Shown here: one piece after another, positions 16,769 through 24,534 of the stretch
How positions within the stretch are numbered: the first letter of the stretch is position 1
How the letters are laid out: every line of letters starts with the position of its first letter
Source: Streptomyces sp. HUAS 15-9
GTDB taxonomy: Bacteria > Actinomycetota > Actinomycetes > Streptomycetales > Streptomycetaceae
Direction: 5' to 3'
NCBI RefSeq assembly: GCF_025642155.1
Contig: NZ_CP106798.1
Coordinates: 1,426,001 to 1,490,000, forward strand
Length of the DNA stretch: 64,000 nt
Program-made: the position numbers and the translations under genes
Notes under the pieces: generated by a model
The model's database searches: none
What the model saw: only the letters and a program-made list of their open reading frames with translations
Told to the model about the DNA's origin: nothing

Positions 16769-17197
16769 ATGGCCGAAGTCAGCGCGGAGGCACGCATCGG
16801 GGCACCGGCCGAGAAGGTGTGGGCGCAGCTCACGGACTGGCCGGCGTACGGGGAGTGGAACGCGACCCACACCAACTTCCCCAAGGGCGGCCCCGAGACC
16901 CTGGCGGTGGGCGGCACCTTCCAGGAGAACATGAAGCTGATGGGGTTCCCGGCCGAGGTGGAGTGGACCGTCGAGGAGCTGGAGCCGGCCCGGGTGCTCG
17001 CCATTCGCGGCAAGGGCCCGATGGCGGTGACCGTCGCCACGCGCTACACGCTCACCCCGGACGGCGACGCCACGACGGTGCGTATCGACGGCGAGTTCAC
17101 GGGCGCCGCCGTGTCGCTGATGGCGGGCAAGCTCAAGGACTCGGCGACGGCGGCCCTGAACGAGTCGCTGCGCAAGCTGGGCGGGCTGGTGGCCTGA
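16769..17197 (+). CDS. SRPBCC-family protein (Rv0910-like)
   Basis: A 142-aa START/polyketide-cyclase-like helix-grip protein. The opening AEVSAEARIGAPAEKVWAQL, the W-x-E-W segment and the long C-terminal helix are typical. Close family members include Rv0910 of M. tuberculosis, described as a toxin of a type II system, but no antitoxin gene is adjacent here, so a ligand-binding role is equally likely. The start has GAGGTGGTCGC and the promoter TTGAAT-17-TACGTT lies about 37 bp upstream. Confidence 0.78.
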   Translation: MAEVSAEARIGAPAEKVWAQLTDWPAYGEWNATHTNFPKGGPETLAVGGTFQENMKLMGFPAEVEWTVEELEPARVLAIRGKGPMAVTVATRYTLTPDGDATTVRIDGEFTGAAVSLMAGKLKDSATAALNESLRKLGGLVA

Positions 17198-17223
17198 GAC
17201 AGCGAGACAGAGGACATGACGGA

Positions 17224-17255
17224 AGGCGCCCCGCGGAGTGCTCCACGGGGCGCCT
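17224..17255. terminator. Bidirectional terminator
   Basis: A 10-bp perfect stem (AGGCGCCCCG with CGGGGCGCCT) continues into a GGAG/CTCC inner stem. It sits between the convergent SRPBCC gene (stop 17197) and PadR gene (end 17290) and can serve both. Confidence 0.8.
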
Positions 17256-17289
17256 CGGTCCGTGCCCTCGCTCCTCGCGAGGAGGGCGG

Positions 17290-17922
17290 TCAGTCCTCGT
17301 CGGCGAGGATCAGATACAGCTTCTTGCGGGCGTCGTTGATGACGGCCAGCGCCTTCTCGCGCTGTTCCTTGCTGCCGGTCTTCCAGACCTGCCCGAAGGC
17401 CTCCATCAGACCGAAACCGGCCTGGCGGATCTCACCGAGGGCCTCCCAGTCGACCCCGCGCGAGGCCTCCTCCCAGGGGGCGTCGGGCCCCTCGTCGGCC
17501 GCGGTGCGGCCGTCCTCGGTGAGCGAGAACAGCTTCTTGCCACCCTCGGACTCGCTGGTGATGAGGCCCTCGTCCTCCAGCAGTTGCAGGGTGGGGTACA
17601 CCGAGCCGGGGCTCGGCTTCCACGCGCCGCCGCTGCGTTCGGCGATCTCCTGGATCATCTCGTAACCGTGCATCGGCCGGTCCTTGAGCAGGGCCAGGAT
17701 CGAGGCCCGTACGTCACCGCGCCGCGCCCTTCCCCTGGGGCCGCCGCGCCCTCGGTGCCCCCAGGGGCCCGGTCCGAATCCGGGTCCGCCGGGACCGAAG
17801 CCGGGGCCGCCCGGACCGAAGGGCCCGAAGGCCGCCCGCAGCCCCTCGAAACCGCCCCGGTCGTGCCGGGAGCCGCCGCTGTGTCGATGTCCGTGCTCGT
17901 ATCCGTGCGAACGCATCGCCAT
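17290..17922 (-). CDS. PadR-family transcriptional regulator with Gly-rich N-terminus
   Basis: About 210 aa. Residues 1-70 are a His/Gly/Pro-rich low-complexity tail with repeated GPGGPGF units. The PadR winged HTH follows at about 70-140 (VRASILALLKDRPMHGYEMI, then GSVYPTLQLLEDEGLI), then a C-terminal dimerisation helix. PadR proteins repress genes for phenolic-acid stress or multidrug export. Three starts (GTG 17925, ATG 17922, ATG 17916) follow one GGAGTG; spacing favours the last two. Palindromes at 17935-17969 suggest autoregulation. Confidence 0.87.
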   Translation of the reverse strand: MAMRSHGYEHGHRHSGGSRHDRGGFEGLRAAFGPFGPGGPGFGPGGPGFGPGPWGHRGRGGPRGRARRGDVRASILALLKDRPMHGYEMIQEIAERSGGAWKPSPGSVYPTLQLLEDEGLITSESEGGKKLFSLTEDGRTAADEGPDAPWEEASRGVDWEALGEIRQAGFGLMEAFGQVWKTGSKEQREKALAVINDARKKLYLILADED

Positions 17923-17934
17923 CACTCCATTCCA

Positions 17935-17969
17935 TCGTTGATCTGTCGCGATGCATCAACGATATATCG
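17935..17969. promoter_or_regulatory. PadR operator candidate
   Basis: TCGTTGAT (17935-17942) and ATCAACGA (17955-17962) form a perfect inverted repeat with a 12-bp spacer just upstream of the padR-like start. It overlaps a second palindrome, CGATATATCG (17960-17969). The position over the promoter is consistent with autorepression. Confidence 0.55.
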
Positions 17970-18143
17970 GAACCGATCGGATGACAAGGGCCCAGCTCTT
18001 TGTGGCTACGAGCGAGGCTTTTACCGGGCCGGAGTGGCGTTATGCCCAGAAAACCCAGGTCGCGCTGCCGGACGGCATGGCCGGAGTCCTCCTGCCTCCA
18101 CCAGGCCGGCACTCTCTGCTCGACGGGTCTGTAATGTGCGGCA

Positions 18144-18707
18144 ATGACAAGAAGCGAGCGGCTCGCGGAGCAGTTGGACTGGTACTGGCGCAAGAACCTG
18201 CGGCCACGGCTGGACGGTCTTACCGACGAGGAGTACTTCTGGGAGCCGGTGCGCGGCTGCTGGAGCATCCGCCCACGTGGCACGTCGGCCGCACCTGTGT
18301 CGGCAGGTTCGGGGAAGTGGACTATGGACTCCGCGTCCCCTGAACCGGTGCCGGCACCGGTGACCACGATTGCCTGGCGGCTGGCGCACATCATCGTCTC
18401 GTGCCTGGGCTATCGGGTCGGATGGCACTTCGGCGGCCAGGACGTCGACTCCCAGACATTCGCCTACGCGGGGACCGCTGACGAGGCGCTGAAACAGCTC
18501 GATGAGATGTATGGGAGATGGAACGCGGGGGTCCGCGAGCTCTCGGACGCTGACCTGGACAATCCGCCCACGGTGGGTCCCGAGCGGTTTCCCATGGAGA
18601 ACAGGGTCCTGCACGTCAACAGGGAGCTGATCCATCACGGCGCCGAGATTTCCCTGCTGCGCGACCTCTACCGCTGGCAGGACGGAGCCGTACCGCACCG
18701 AATATGA
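18144..18707 (+). CDS. DinB-family (four-helix bundle) protein
   Basis: A 187-aa DinB/YfiT-like protein. The opening LAEQLDWYWRKNLRPRLDGL with EEYFWEPV, the central TTIAWRLAHIIV and the late NRELIHHGAEISLLRDLY give the three His positions that normally bind a divalent metal. In actinobacteria related proteins are often thiol-dependent (mycothiol or bacillithiol) S-transferases. It is monocistronic, with a PadR gene about 220 bp to the left on the other strand. Confidence 0.85.
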   Translation: MTRSERLAEQLDWYWRKNLRPRLDGLTDEEYFWEPVRGCWSIRPRGTSAAPVSAGSGKWTMDSASPEPVPAPVTTIAWRLAHIIVSCLGYRVGWHFGGQDVDSQTFAYAGTADEALKQLDEMYGRWNAGVRELSDADLDNPPTVGPERFPMENRVLHVNRELIHHGAEISLLRDLYRWQDGAVPHRI

Positions 18708-18810
18708 CTTTCGGTAACCGGCGATCGAGCTTCGGAAACTCACGTGGACTCCGTGACGCTCCATGGCTGCTGCCGCCGAGAGGCCTCACGGTCTTTGACC
18801 GCCGTTCTGC

Positions 18811-18866
18811 GCAGGTAGAAGGCCCTGGCATCCCGGGCGAGCGCCACGCCAGGGCCTTCTACCTGC
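18811..18866 (-). terminator. Long hairpin downstream of phosphoketolase
   Basis: A perfect 19-bp inverted repeat (18811-18829 with 18848-18866) with an 18-nt loop, about 100 bp past the phosphoketolase stop on the minus strand. Most likely it is its terminator. The rest of 18708-18967 has no gene that I can support. Confidence 0.65.
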
Positions 18867-18967
18867 ATGTTCGGAGTTGGCGAAGCTTCCATGAACATCA
18901 CCAAGGCCGCTTCCCACCGTGCTCAACCTTCGATGAGACAGGACAGGCGGCTCCGCCGCTCGCGGAC

Positions 18968-21349
18968 TCAGGCGTTCCAGCTCCACTCCGCGACTTCGGG
19001 CAGGTCAACGCCGTGCTCGCGGATCCAGGCGTGGTGGCGGGTGCGGGTGTCGGCCATCTGCTGGCGCACGCCGGCGGCGCCCGCCGCGAGGTCGGGGACG
19101 CGGTCGATGACGTCCATCACCAGGCGGTAGCGGTCGAGATCGTTGCGCACGACCATGTCGAACGGCGTGGTCGTGGTGCCGGACTCCTTGTAGCCGCGCA
19201 CGTGCAGGTTCCGGTGGCCGGTGCGGCGGTAGGCGAGGCGGTGGATCAGCCACGGGTAGCCGTGGTAGGCGAAGATCACCGGCTTGTCGGTGGTGAAGAG
19301 TCCGTCGTACTCGAAGTCGGTCATGCCGTGCGGATGCTCCTCGCGCGGCATCAGCCGTGTCATGTCGACCACGTTGACAACGCGCACCGCGAGCTGGGGC
19401 AGATGCCTGCGCAGCAGCTGGGCCGCGGCCAGCACCTCCTGGGTGGGCACGTCCCCGGCGCAGGCCAGCACCACGTCCGGTTCGCCGCTGTTCTCCGTGC
19501 CGGCCCACTCCCAGATACCGGCTCCCCGCGCGCAGTGGACCCGGGCCTGGTCCATGGACAGCCAGTCGAAGCACGGCTGCTTCCCGGCCACGATCACGTT
19601 CACGTAGTCCCGGCTGCGCAGGGCGTGGTCCGCGACCGACAGGAGCGTGTTGGCGTCCGGCGGCATGTACACGCGCACGACCTCGGGGCTCTTGTTGAGG
19701 ACGTGGTCGACGAAGCCGGGGTCCTGGTGGGAGAAGCCGTTGTGGTCCTGGCGCCACACGTGCGAGGTCAGCAGGTAGTTGAGGGAGGCGATGGGCGCGC
19801 GCCAGGGCAGGTCCCTCGAGGTCTTCAGCCACTTGATGTGCTGGTTGACCATCGAGTCGACGATGTGCACGAAGGCCTCGTAGCAGGAGAACAGTCCGTG
19901 CCTGCCGGTGAGGAGATAGCCCTCCAGCCAGCCCTGGCAGAGGTGTTCGGAGAGGATCTCCATCACCCGGCCGTGCCGCTCGAGGTGTTCGTCGACCGGC
20001 AGGATCTGTGCCTGCCAGGCCTTTCCGCTGGCGTCGAAGACGGCCTGCAGCCGGTTGGAGGCGGTCTCGTCGGGGCCCACCACTCGGAAGTCCCGGCGTC
20101 CGCTGGTGTCCTTCATGACCTGTTCGAGCAGGGCGCCGAGGACCCGGGTCGGCTCGTGCAGCGTCGTCCCCGGCTTGTCGACGGGGACCGCGAAGTCGTC
20201 GAGGCCGCGGATCGGCAGGTCCCGTACCAGGAGGCCGCCGTTGGCGTGCGGCGTGGCACCGAGCCGCTTGTGGCCCTCGGGAAGGCAGGCCAGGACATCG
20301 GCCACGGGCCTGCCGTCGGCACCGAAGAGTTCCTCGGGCCGGTACGAGCGCAGCCAGGCCTCCAGCTGCCGCAGATGCTCGGGGTTCTCGCGCACACCGG
20401 CCAGCGGGACCTGGTGGGCGCGCCAGGTGCCCTCGACCGGCTCGCCGTCCACCTCGGCCGGACCGGTCCAGCCCTTCGGCGTGCGCAGCACGATCACCGG
20501 CCAGTGCACGCGCTCGCCGACGCCGTCCTCGCGAGCGGTCCGCTGCGCCACCGCGATACGGTCCAGCGCCTCGTCGAGCGCCGCGGCCATCGCCCGGTGC
20601 ACCTCGGCCGGGACGTCGCCGGTCACATGGATCGGCTCATGACCGTATCCCCGCAACAGCTCGTCGAGTTCGGACTCGGGAAGACGGGAGAGCACCGTCG
20701 GGTTGGCGATCTTGTACCCGTTGAGGTGCAGGATCGGCAGGACCGCTCCGTCGTGCACCGGGTCCAGGAACTTGTTCGAGTGCCAGGAGGCGGCCAGCGG
20801 TCCGGTCTCCGCCTCGCCGTCGCCGATCACACAGGCGACCAGCAGGTCCGGGTTGTCGAGGGCGGCGCCGTAGGCGTGGGCGAGCGAGTAGCCGAGCTCG
20901 CCGCCCTCGTGGATCGAACCGGGCGTCTCCGGGGCCACATGGCTGGGCACGCCGCCCGGGAACGAGAACTGCCTGAACAGCCGCTCCATGCCCGCCGCGT
21001 CACGCGACACGTCCGGATAGGTCTCGCTGTAGCTGCCCTCCAGCCAGGAGTTGGCCACCACGGAGGGCCCGCCGTGCCCCGGCCCCCAGATGGCCAGCGC
21101 GTCCAGGCCACGCGTCCTGATCACGCGGTTGAGGTGGGTGTACACGAGGTTGAGGCCGGGCGAGGTGCCCCAGTGACCGAGCAGCCGCGGCTTGATGTGC
21201 TCCGGCCGCAGTGGCTCGGTCAGCAGCGGGTTGGCCATCAGATAGATCTGGCCCGCCGCAAGGTAGTTGGCGGCGCGCCAGTGCGCGTCCAGGGTGCGCA
21301 GCTCGTCGTCGGAAAGTACGGTGGCGTCCTGGTGTTCGACCTTGGACAT
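18968..21349 (-). CDS. xfp: Phosphoketolase (xylulose-5-phosphate/fructose-6-phosphate)
   Basis: A 793-aa, TPP-dependent enzyme splitting xylulose 5-P (or fructose 6-P) with phosphate into acetyl-P and an aldose phosphate. Landmarks: [16 protein letters not shown] near the N-terminus, the TPP/Mg motif GDGEAETG at 176-183, SWHSNKF, and the C-terminal [13 protein letters not shown]. The ATG at 21349 has CCGGAGTCTCACCC upstream; ATG 21385 has no ribosome site. It is divergent from ppk2. Acetyl-P could be turned into ATP by acetate kinase encoded elsewhere, which suits low-oxygen or stress energy supply. Confidence 0.95.
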   Translation of the reverse strand: MSKVEHQDATVLSDDELRTLDAHWRAANYLAAGQIYLMANPLLTEPLRPEHIKPRLLGHWGTSPGLNLVYTHLNRVIRTRGLDALAIWGPGHGGPSVVANSWLEGSYSETYPDVSRDAAGMERLFRQFSFPGGVPSHVAPETPGSIHEGGELGYSLAHAYGAALDNPDLLVACVIGDGEAETGPLAASWHSNKFLDPVHDGAVLPILHLNGYKIANPTVLSRLPESELDELLRGYGHEPIHVTGDVPAEVHRAMAAALDEALDRIAVAQRTAREDGVGERVHWPVIVLRTPKGWTGPAEVDGEPVEGTWRAHQVPLAGVRENPEHLRQLEAWLRSYRPEELFGADGRPVADVLACLPEGHKRLGATPHANGGLLVRDLPIRGLDDFAVPVDKPGTTLHEPTRVLGALLEQVMKDTSGRRDFRVVGPDETASNRLQAVFDASGKAWQAQILPVDEHLERHGRVMEILSEHLCQGWLEGYLLTGRHGLFSCYEAFVHIVDSMVNQHIKWLKTSRDLPWRAPIASLNYLLTSHVWRQDHNGFSHQDPGFVDHVLNKSPEVVRVYMPPDANTLLSVADHALRSRDYVNVIVAGKQPCFDWLSMDQARVHCARGAGIWEWAGTENSGEPDVVLACAGDVPTQEVLAAAQLLRRHLPQLAVRVVNVVDMTRLMPREEHPHGMTDFEYDGLFTTDKPVIFAYHGYPWLIHRLAYRRTGHRNLHVRGYKESGTTTTPFDMVVRNDLDRYRLVMDVIDRVPDLAAGAAGVRQQMADTRTRHHAWIREHGVDLPEVAEWSWNA

Positions 21350-21402
21350 GGGTGAGACTCCGGAAGTCGTCGACGTAGGGGTCATCGGGCGGTGGAGGCG
21401 GC

Positions 21403-22206
21403 ATGGCCGACAAACAGGCGGCGGAGCTGCCGCGGAAGGTGTACGAGAAGGAACTGCTGCGCCTGCAGACCGAGTTGGTGAAGCTGCAGGAGTGGGTGCG
21501 GGCGGAGGGTGCCCGGCTGGTGGTCGTCTTCGAGGGGCGGGACGCGGCGGGCAAGGGCGGCGCGATCAAGCGGGTGACCCAGTTCCTCAATCCGCGTGTG
21601 GCACGCGTCGCGGCGCTGCCCAAGCCGACCGAGCGCGAGCGCACGCAGTGGTACTTCCAGCGGTATGTGGAGCACCTGCCGGCCGCCGGGGAGATGGTGC
21701 TGTTCGACCGGTCCTGGTACAACCGGGCCGGTGTCGAGCATGTGATGGGCTTCTGTACGCAGCAGGAGTACCAGCGCTTCCTGCGCCAGTGCCCGATCTT
21801 CGAGCGGATGCTGGTGGAGGACGGGATCCTGCTGCGCAAGTACTGGTTCTCGGTGAGCGACACCGAGCAGCAGGAGCGGTTCCGGCGGCGCCTGCACGAT
21901 CCGGTGCGACGCTGGAAGCTGTCGCCGATGGACCTGGAGTCGATCACCCACTGGGAGGCCTACTCCCGGGCCAAGGACGAGATGCTGGTGCACACCGACG
22001 TCTCCGAGGCGCCCTGGTACGTCGTCGAGAGCGACGACAAGCGCCGCGCCCGGCTGAACATGATCGCCCATCTGCTGGACTCCGTCCCGTACCACGAGGT
22101 GAAGCCGCCGGTGCTGGAACTGCCGGAGCGACCGCCGTCGGCCGGCTACGAGCGCCCGCCGCGGGATCTGCAGACATACGTCCCGGACCACGCGGCGAGC
22201 CTGTGA
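21403..22206 (+). CDS. ppk2: Polyphosphate kinase 2 (PPK2)
   Basis: A 267-aa class I PPK2, which moves phosphate between polyphosphate and nucleoside diphosphates. Walker A is GRDAAGKGG (45-53) and Walker B is [12 protein letters not shown] (Asp102); the lid region has [17 protein letters not shown]. The length is that of single-domain enzymes. It is divergent from phosphoketolase (53 bp between the starts), so both may share regulation. A stress role in making ATP/GTP from polyP, or storing it, is likely. The start has GGTGGAGGCGGC upstream. Confidence 0.94.
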   Translation: MADKQAAELPRKVYEKELLRLQTELVKLQEWVRAEGARLVVVFEGRDAAGKGGAIKRVTQFLNPRVARVAALPKPTERERTQWYFQRYVEHLPAAGEMVLFDRSWYNRAGVEHVMGFCTQQEYQRFLRQCPIFERMLVEDGILLRKYWFSVSDTEQQERFRRRLHDPVRRWKLSPMDLESITHWEAYSRAKDEMLVHTDVSEAPWYVVESDDKRRARLNMIAHLLDSVPYHEVKPPVLELPERPPSAGYERPPRDLQTYVPDHAASL

Positions 22207-22223
22207 ACCACCGCCCACCGCGG

Positions 22224-23095
22224 TCACGCCCGATGGGGTACGACCGCGACGGGGCAGGCGGCGTGGTGCAGCACGCCGTGGGTGACGCGGCCGAGCTGGA
22301 GCCCGAAGGAGCCCCGCGTGCGCCGGGCACCCACGACCAGCAGGCCCGCGTCGCGCGAGACGTCCAGCAGCACCCTGCGCGCGTGGCCCTCGACGGTACG
22401 CCGTCGCAGGTCGACGCCAGGGTGCTGCTCGGCCGCCTCGCTCACGGCCGCTTCCAGGGTCTCGGCGGCCCGCTCCTCGTGCAACCGGGCGGAGTCGCCG
22501 ACGGCCGGATGCGCCGGGTGCCGCCAGGCGCGTACGGCCTCCAGGGGCACCCCGCGCAGCTCCGCCTCCGCGGCGGCGAAGCGCACCGCCGCCGAACCGG
22601 CCGGCCCCTCCCCACGCCCACCACGATCCGGCCGTGCGTCTCGGGCCCACCGCGCCGGTCCTGGCCGCCGCGGAGCACGACGACCGGGCAGTCGGCACGG
22701 GCGGCCACGGCCAGGCTGACCGAACCGAGCAGCATCTCGGCGACACCACCACGGCCCCGGGCGCCCATCACCAACGCGGACGCGTCGCGGCTCTCGGACA
22801 CCAGCGCGTATTCGGGTTCCTCGGGCCGGACGTCGGTGGTGATCTTCACTCCCGCCTGGCGCCTCGCCGCACGCCGGGCCGCCGTGGCGACGATGCCATC
22901 GGCCATCACCTGCTCGGACGGCCTGCCCGCGTCCTGCACCAGTGAGGTGCCCTCGTAGCGCTCCCACAGCGAGGCGTACACCAGCCGCAGCGGCACCCCG
23001 CGCAACGACGCCTCGTCGGCCGCCCAGTCCACCGCGCGCAGACTCGGCTCCGAGCCGTCGACCGCCACGACCAGTGGCAGGTCCACCGCGCTCAC
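22224..23095 (-). pseudogene. Universal stress protein (tandem Usp), frameshifted
   Basis: Two Usp domains are present but in different frames. The first (from GTG 23095) reads VSAVDLPLVVAVDGSEPSL and runs through the ATP-binding GARGRGGVAEMLLGSVS loop to HGRIVVGVG. The second continues one frame over as GPAGSAAVRFAAAEAELRG and ends VLHHAACPVAVVPHRA. The frame changes inside a run of four C (plus strand 22610-22613), where one base is missing relative to an intact GVGEGPAG reading. Either the gene is broken or the base is a sequencing error. If translated as is, a 217-aa product ends at 22442. Confidence 0.8.
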
Positions 23096-23151
23096 CGCCC
23101 GGCCCCGGGATCCAGGGGCCCACCAGGGGCCCGGACAACCGCTGCCTTCAT
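23093..23151 (-). CDS. 19-codon leader ORF resembling an alcohol dehydrogenase start
   Basis: ATG 23151 follows a strong GGAGGAGAGGAAACCC. It encodes MKAAVVRAPGGPLDPGAGR and stops at TGA overlapping the GTG start of the Usp gene (GTGA). MKAAVVRA-GGPL is the way many zinc alcohol dehydrogenases begin. It may be a coupling leader or the remnant of a deleted dehydrogenase gene. Confidence 0.4.
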
Positions 23152-23208
23152 GGGTTTCCTCTCCTCCGGGGTGGGTCGGTCGAGTCCTGGTCGGCCGCGT
23201 CCTATGGG

Positions 23209-24123
23209 TCAGTCGTGCGCGACCACGGCGACCGGAGCGGTGGCGTGGTGCAGGACGATGTGGGTGACGGGACCGATGTGCGCGCCGAGGGGGTTGCGGC
23301 GGATCCGCCGGCCCACGACCAGCAGGGAGGCTTCGCGGGCGGCGTCGACCAGGTGGTCGGCGGGGGTTCCGCAGTGGCACTCCGTGGTGACCTCGACGCC
23401 CGGGAACTTCTGCCGCCAGGGCTGGAGGATCTCGGTCAGGGGGGTCTTTTCGCCGAGTGTCTCGGGCGCCTCGGGCGCCTGGATCACGAGGTCCGCGGTG
23501 ACGGCTTCCGTGTAGTACGGCGGTGGGGTCCAGCCGTGGACGACACGCAGGGTCGTACCGCGCCGGGCCGCCGCCTGGAACGCGAACCCGATCAGCTCCT
23601 CGTCCGGGGAGTCCACGTCCAGGCCCAGGACCACGGGGCGGAACGGTGTCGCGGCGGACGGGATGCCCGCCGGGTCCATCTCGTGCTCGTCGGCGGCCTG
23701 CTTGCCCGCCCTGACCAGCACGACGGGTCGTTCGGCATGGGCGACGACCGAGAGTCCGACCGAGCCGACCATGAATCCGGCGACGCCGCCCAGTCCGCGC
23801 GAGCCGAGGACCAGCAGTTCGGCGTCCTTCGCCGCGTTCGCGAGGACCTCGCCGGGCGTGCCGGACAGCTGCTCGGTGGTCACCTCGAGGCCGGGGTGGC
23901 GCAGGGCGATGCCTTCGGCCGCCTCGCGGGTGATCCGGTCGGTCCAGTGCTGGTGGGTCTCGGACCCGAGCAGCGGTGCCTGTGCCATGGGCTCCGGTAC
24001 CGGCTCCCACACCTGGAGCAGCTTCAGCGGCAGACCGAGCAGCTCTGCCTCGCGGGCCGCCCATTCGGCCGCGGCGCGGCTCTCTGCCGAGCCGTCCAGG
24101 CCGACCGTGACGGTGCGGGTCAT
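23209..24123 (-). CDS. Universal stress protein, tandem UspA domains
   Basis: A 304-aa protein with two Usp domains. Domain 1 (1-145) starts TRTVTVGLDGSAESRAAAEW and has the nucleotide loop GSRGLGGVAGFMVGSVG (G-x2-G-x9-G-S type). Domain 2 (about 158-304) has VVGRRIRRNPLGAHIGPVTH, a weaker nucleotide motif. Tandem Usp proteins of actinobacteria are commonly induced by hypoxia or stationary phase. The ATG at 24123 has CAGGAGGTGGAGATC. It is followed on the same strand by the frameshifted Usp at 22224-23095 and is likely cotranscribed with it. Confidence 0.92.
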   Translation of the reverse strand: MTRTVTVGLDGSAESRAAAEWAAREAELLGLPLKLLQVWEPVPEPMAQAPLLGSETHQHWTDRITREAAEGIALRHPGLEVTTEQLSGTPGEVLANAAKDAELLVLGSRGLGGVAGFMVGSVGLSVVAHAERPVVLVRAGKQAADEHEMDPAGIPSAATPFRPVVLGLDVDSPDEELIGFAFQAAARRGTTLRVVHGWTPPPYYTEAVTADLVIQAPEAPETLGEKTPLTEILQPWRQKFPGVEVTTECHCGTPADHLVDAAREASLLVVGRRIRRNPLGAHIGPVTHIVLHHATAPVAVVAHD

Positions 24124-24422
24124 GATCTCCACCTCCTGAGTGGGGGTTCCCGGTTCGAGCCTCGTGCAGGGACCGGGCCTGGGGCAGGGGCCGCAGGTCC
24201 CGGAGAAGGGCCGTTGGGCCCTCGGGGAGCCGGGGCCCGGAGTCCGCCGACGCGGAGGGGGTCGGCGGCGGACACGGCGGCCAGGACGATCAGGAGGACG
24301 GCGCGCCTCATCGACGCCCTCCTCATGGTGCCCGCGACGGCCACGATCCGCAGCGCGATGCCTCCGACCAGGGCAGCTCCGAGGCCGAAGGCCGATGGCC
24401 ACAGGGCTGAACGGTCCCGCAC
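24120..24422 (-). CDS. Possible small membrane protein upstream of Usp
   Basis: A 100-codon frame from GTG 24422 whose TGA overlaps the ATG of the Usp gene (ATGA). The first 60 codons have streptomycete third-position bias and two hydrophobic stretches (FGLGAALVGGIALRIVAVAG and AVLLIVLAAVSAAD). In-frame codons with the same bias continue upstream to a TGA near 24502. The last 40 residues are Pro/Gly-rich and may be non-coding. It could be a real small gene or a decayed one. Confidence 0.3.
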   Translation of the reverse strand: MRDRSALWPSAFGLGAALVGGIALRIVAVAGTMRRASMRRAVLLIVLAAVSAADPLRVGGLRAPAPRGPNGPSPGPAAPAPGPVPARGSNREPPLRRWRS

Positions 24423-24534
24423 GCGGGGCTCGTTGGGCTCGTCGGCGCGGGCGTGGCGGGCGAGTTCGCGGATACGTCTCGCGGCGGGTCGTACGTCGGT
24501 GGATCATGAGGTCAGGCACGGAGAGGGGTGGCGC
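24124..24534. other. Divergent intergenic region, Usp versus SulP
   Basis: 411 bp between the starts of the Usp (minus) and SulP (plus) genes. Apart from the doubtful small ORF at 24120-24422, I see only the SulP ribosome site (GAGAGGGG near 24521-24528) and no clear operator. Confidence 0.4.

Noticed and set aside
16769..17197. Calling the SRPBCC gene a toxin of a toxin-antitoxin pair
   Set aside because: The family label exists for Rv0910, but no antitoxin-like gene is adjacent, so only the fold is claimed.
18811..18866. Possible tRNA-like or small RNA gene
   Set aside because: It is a simple 19-bp hairpin without cloverleaf arms, best read as a terminator.
18704..21355. An 883-codon plus-strand frame
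   Set aside because: Antisense shadow of phosphoketolase; composition is typical of reverse-strand frames.
22942..24534. Upstream extension of the SulP frame to 1127 codons
   Set aside because: The true start is ATG 24535 with a good ribosome site; the extension is antisense to the Usp genes.
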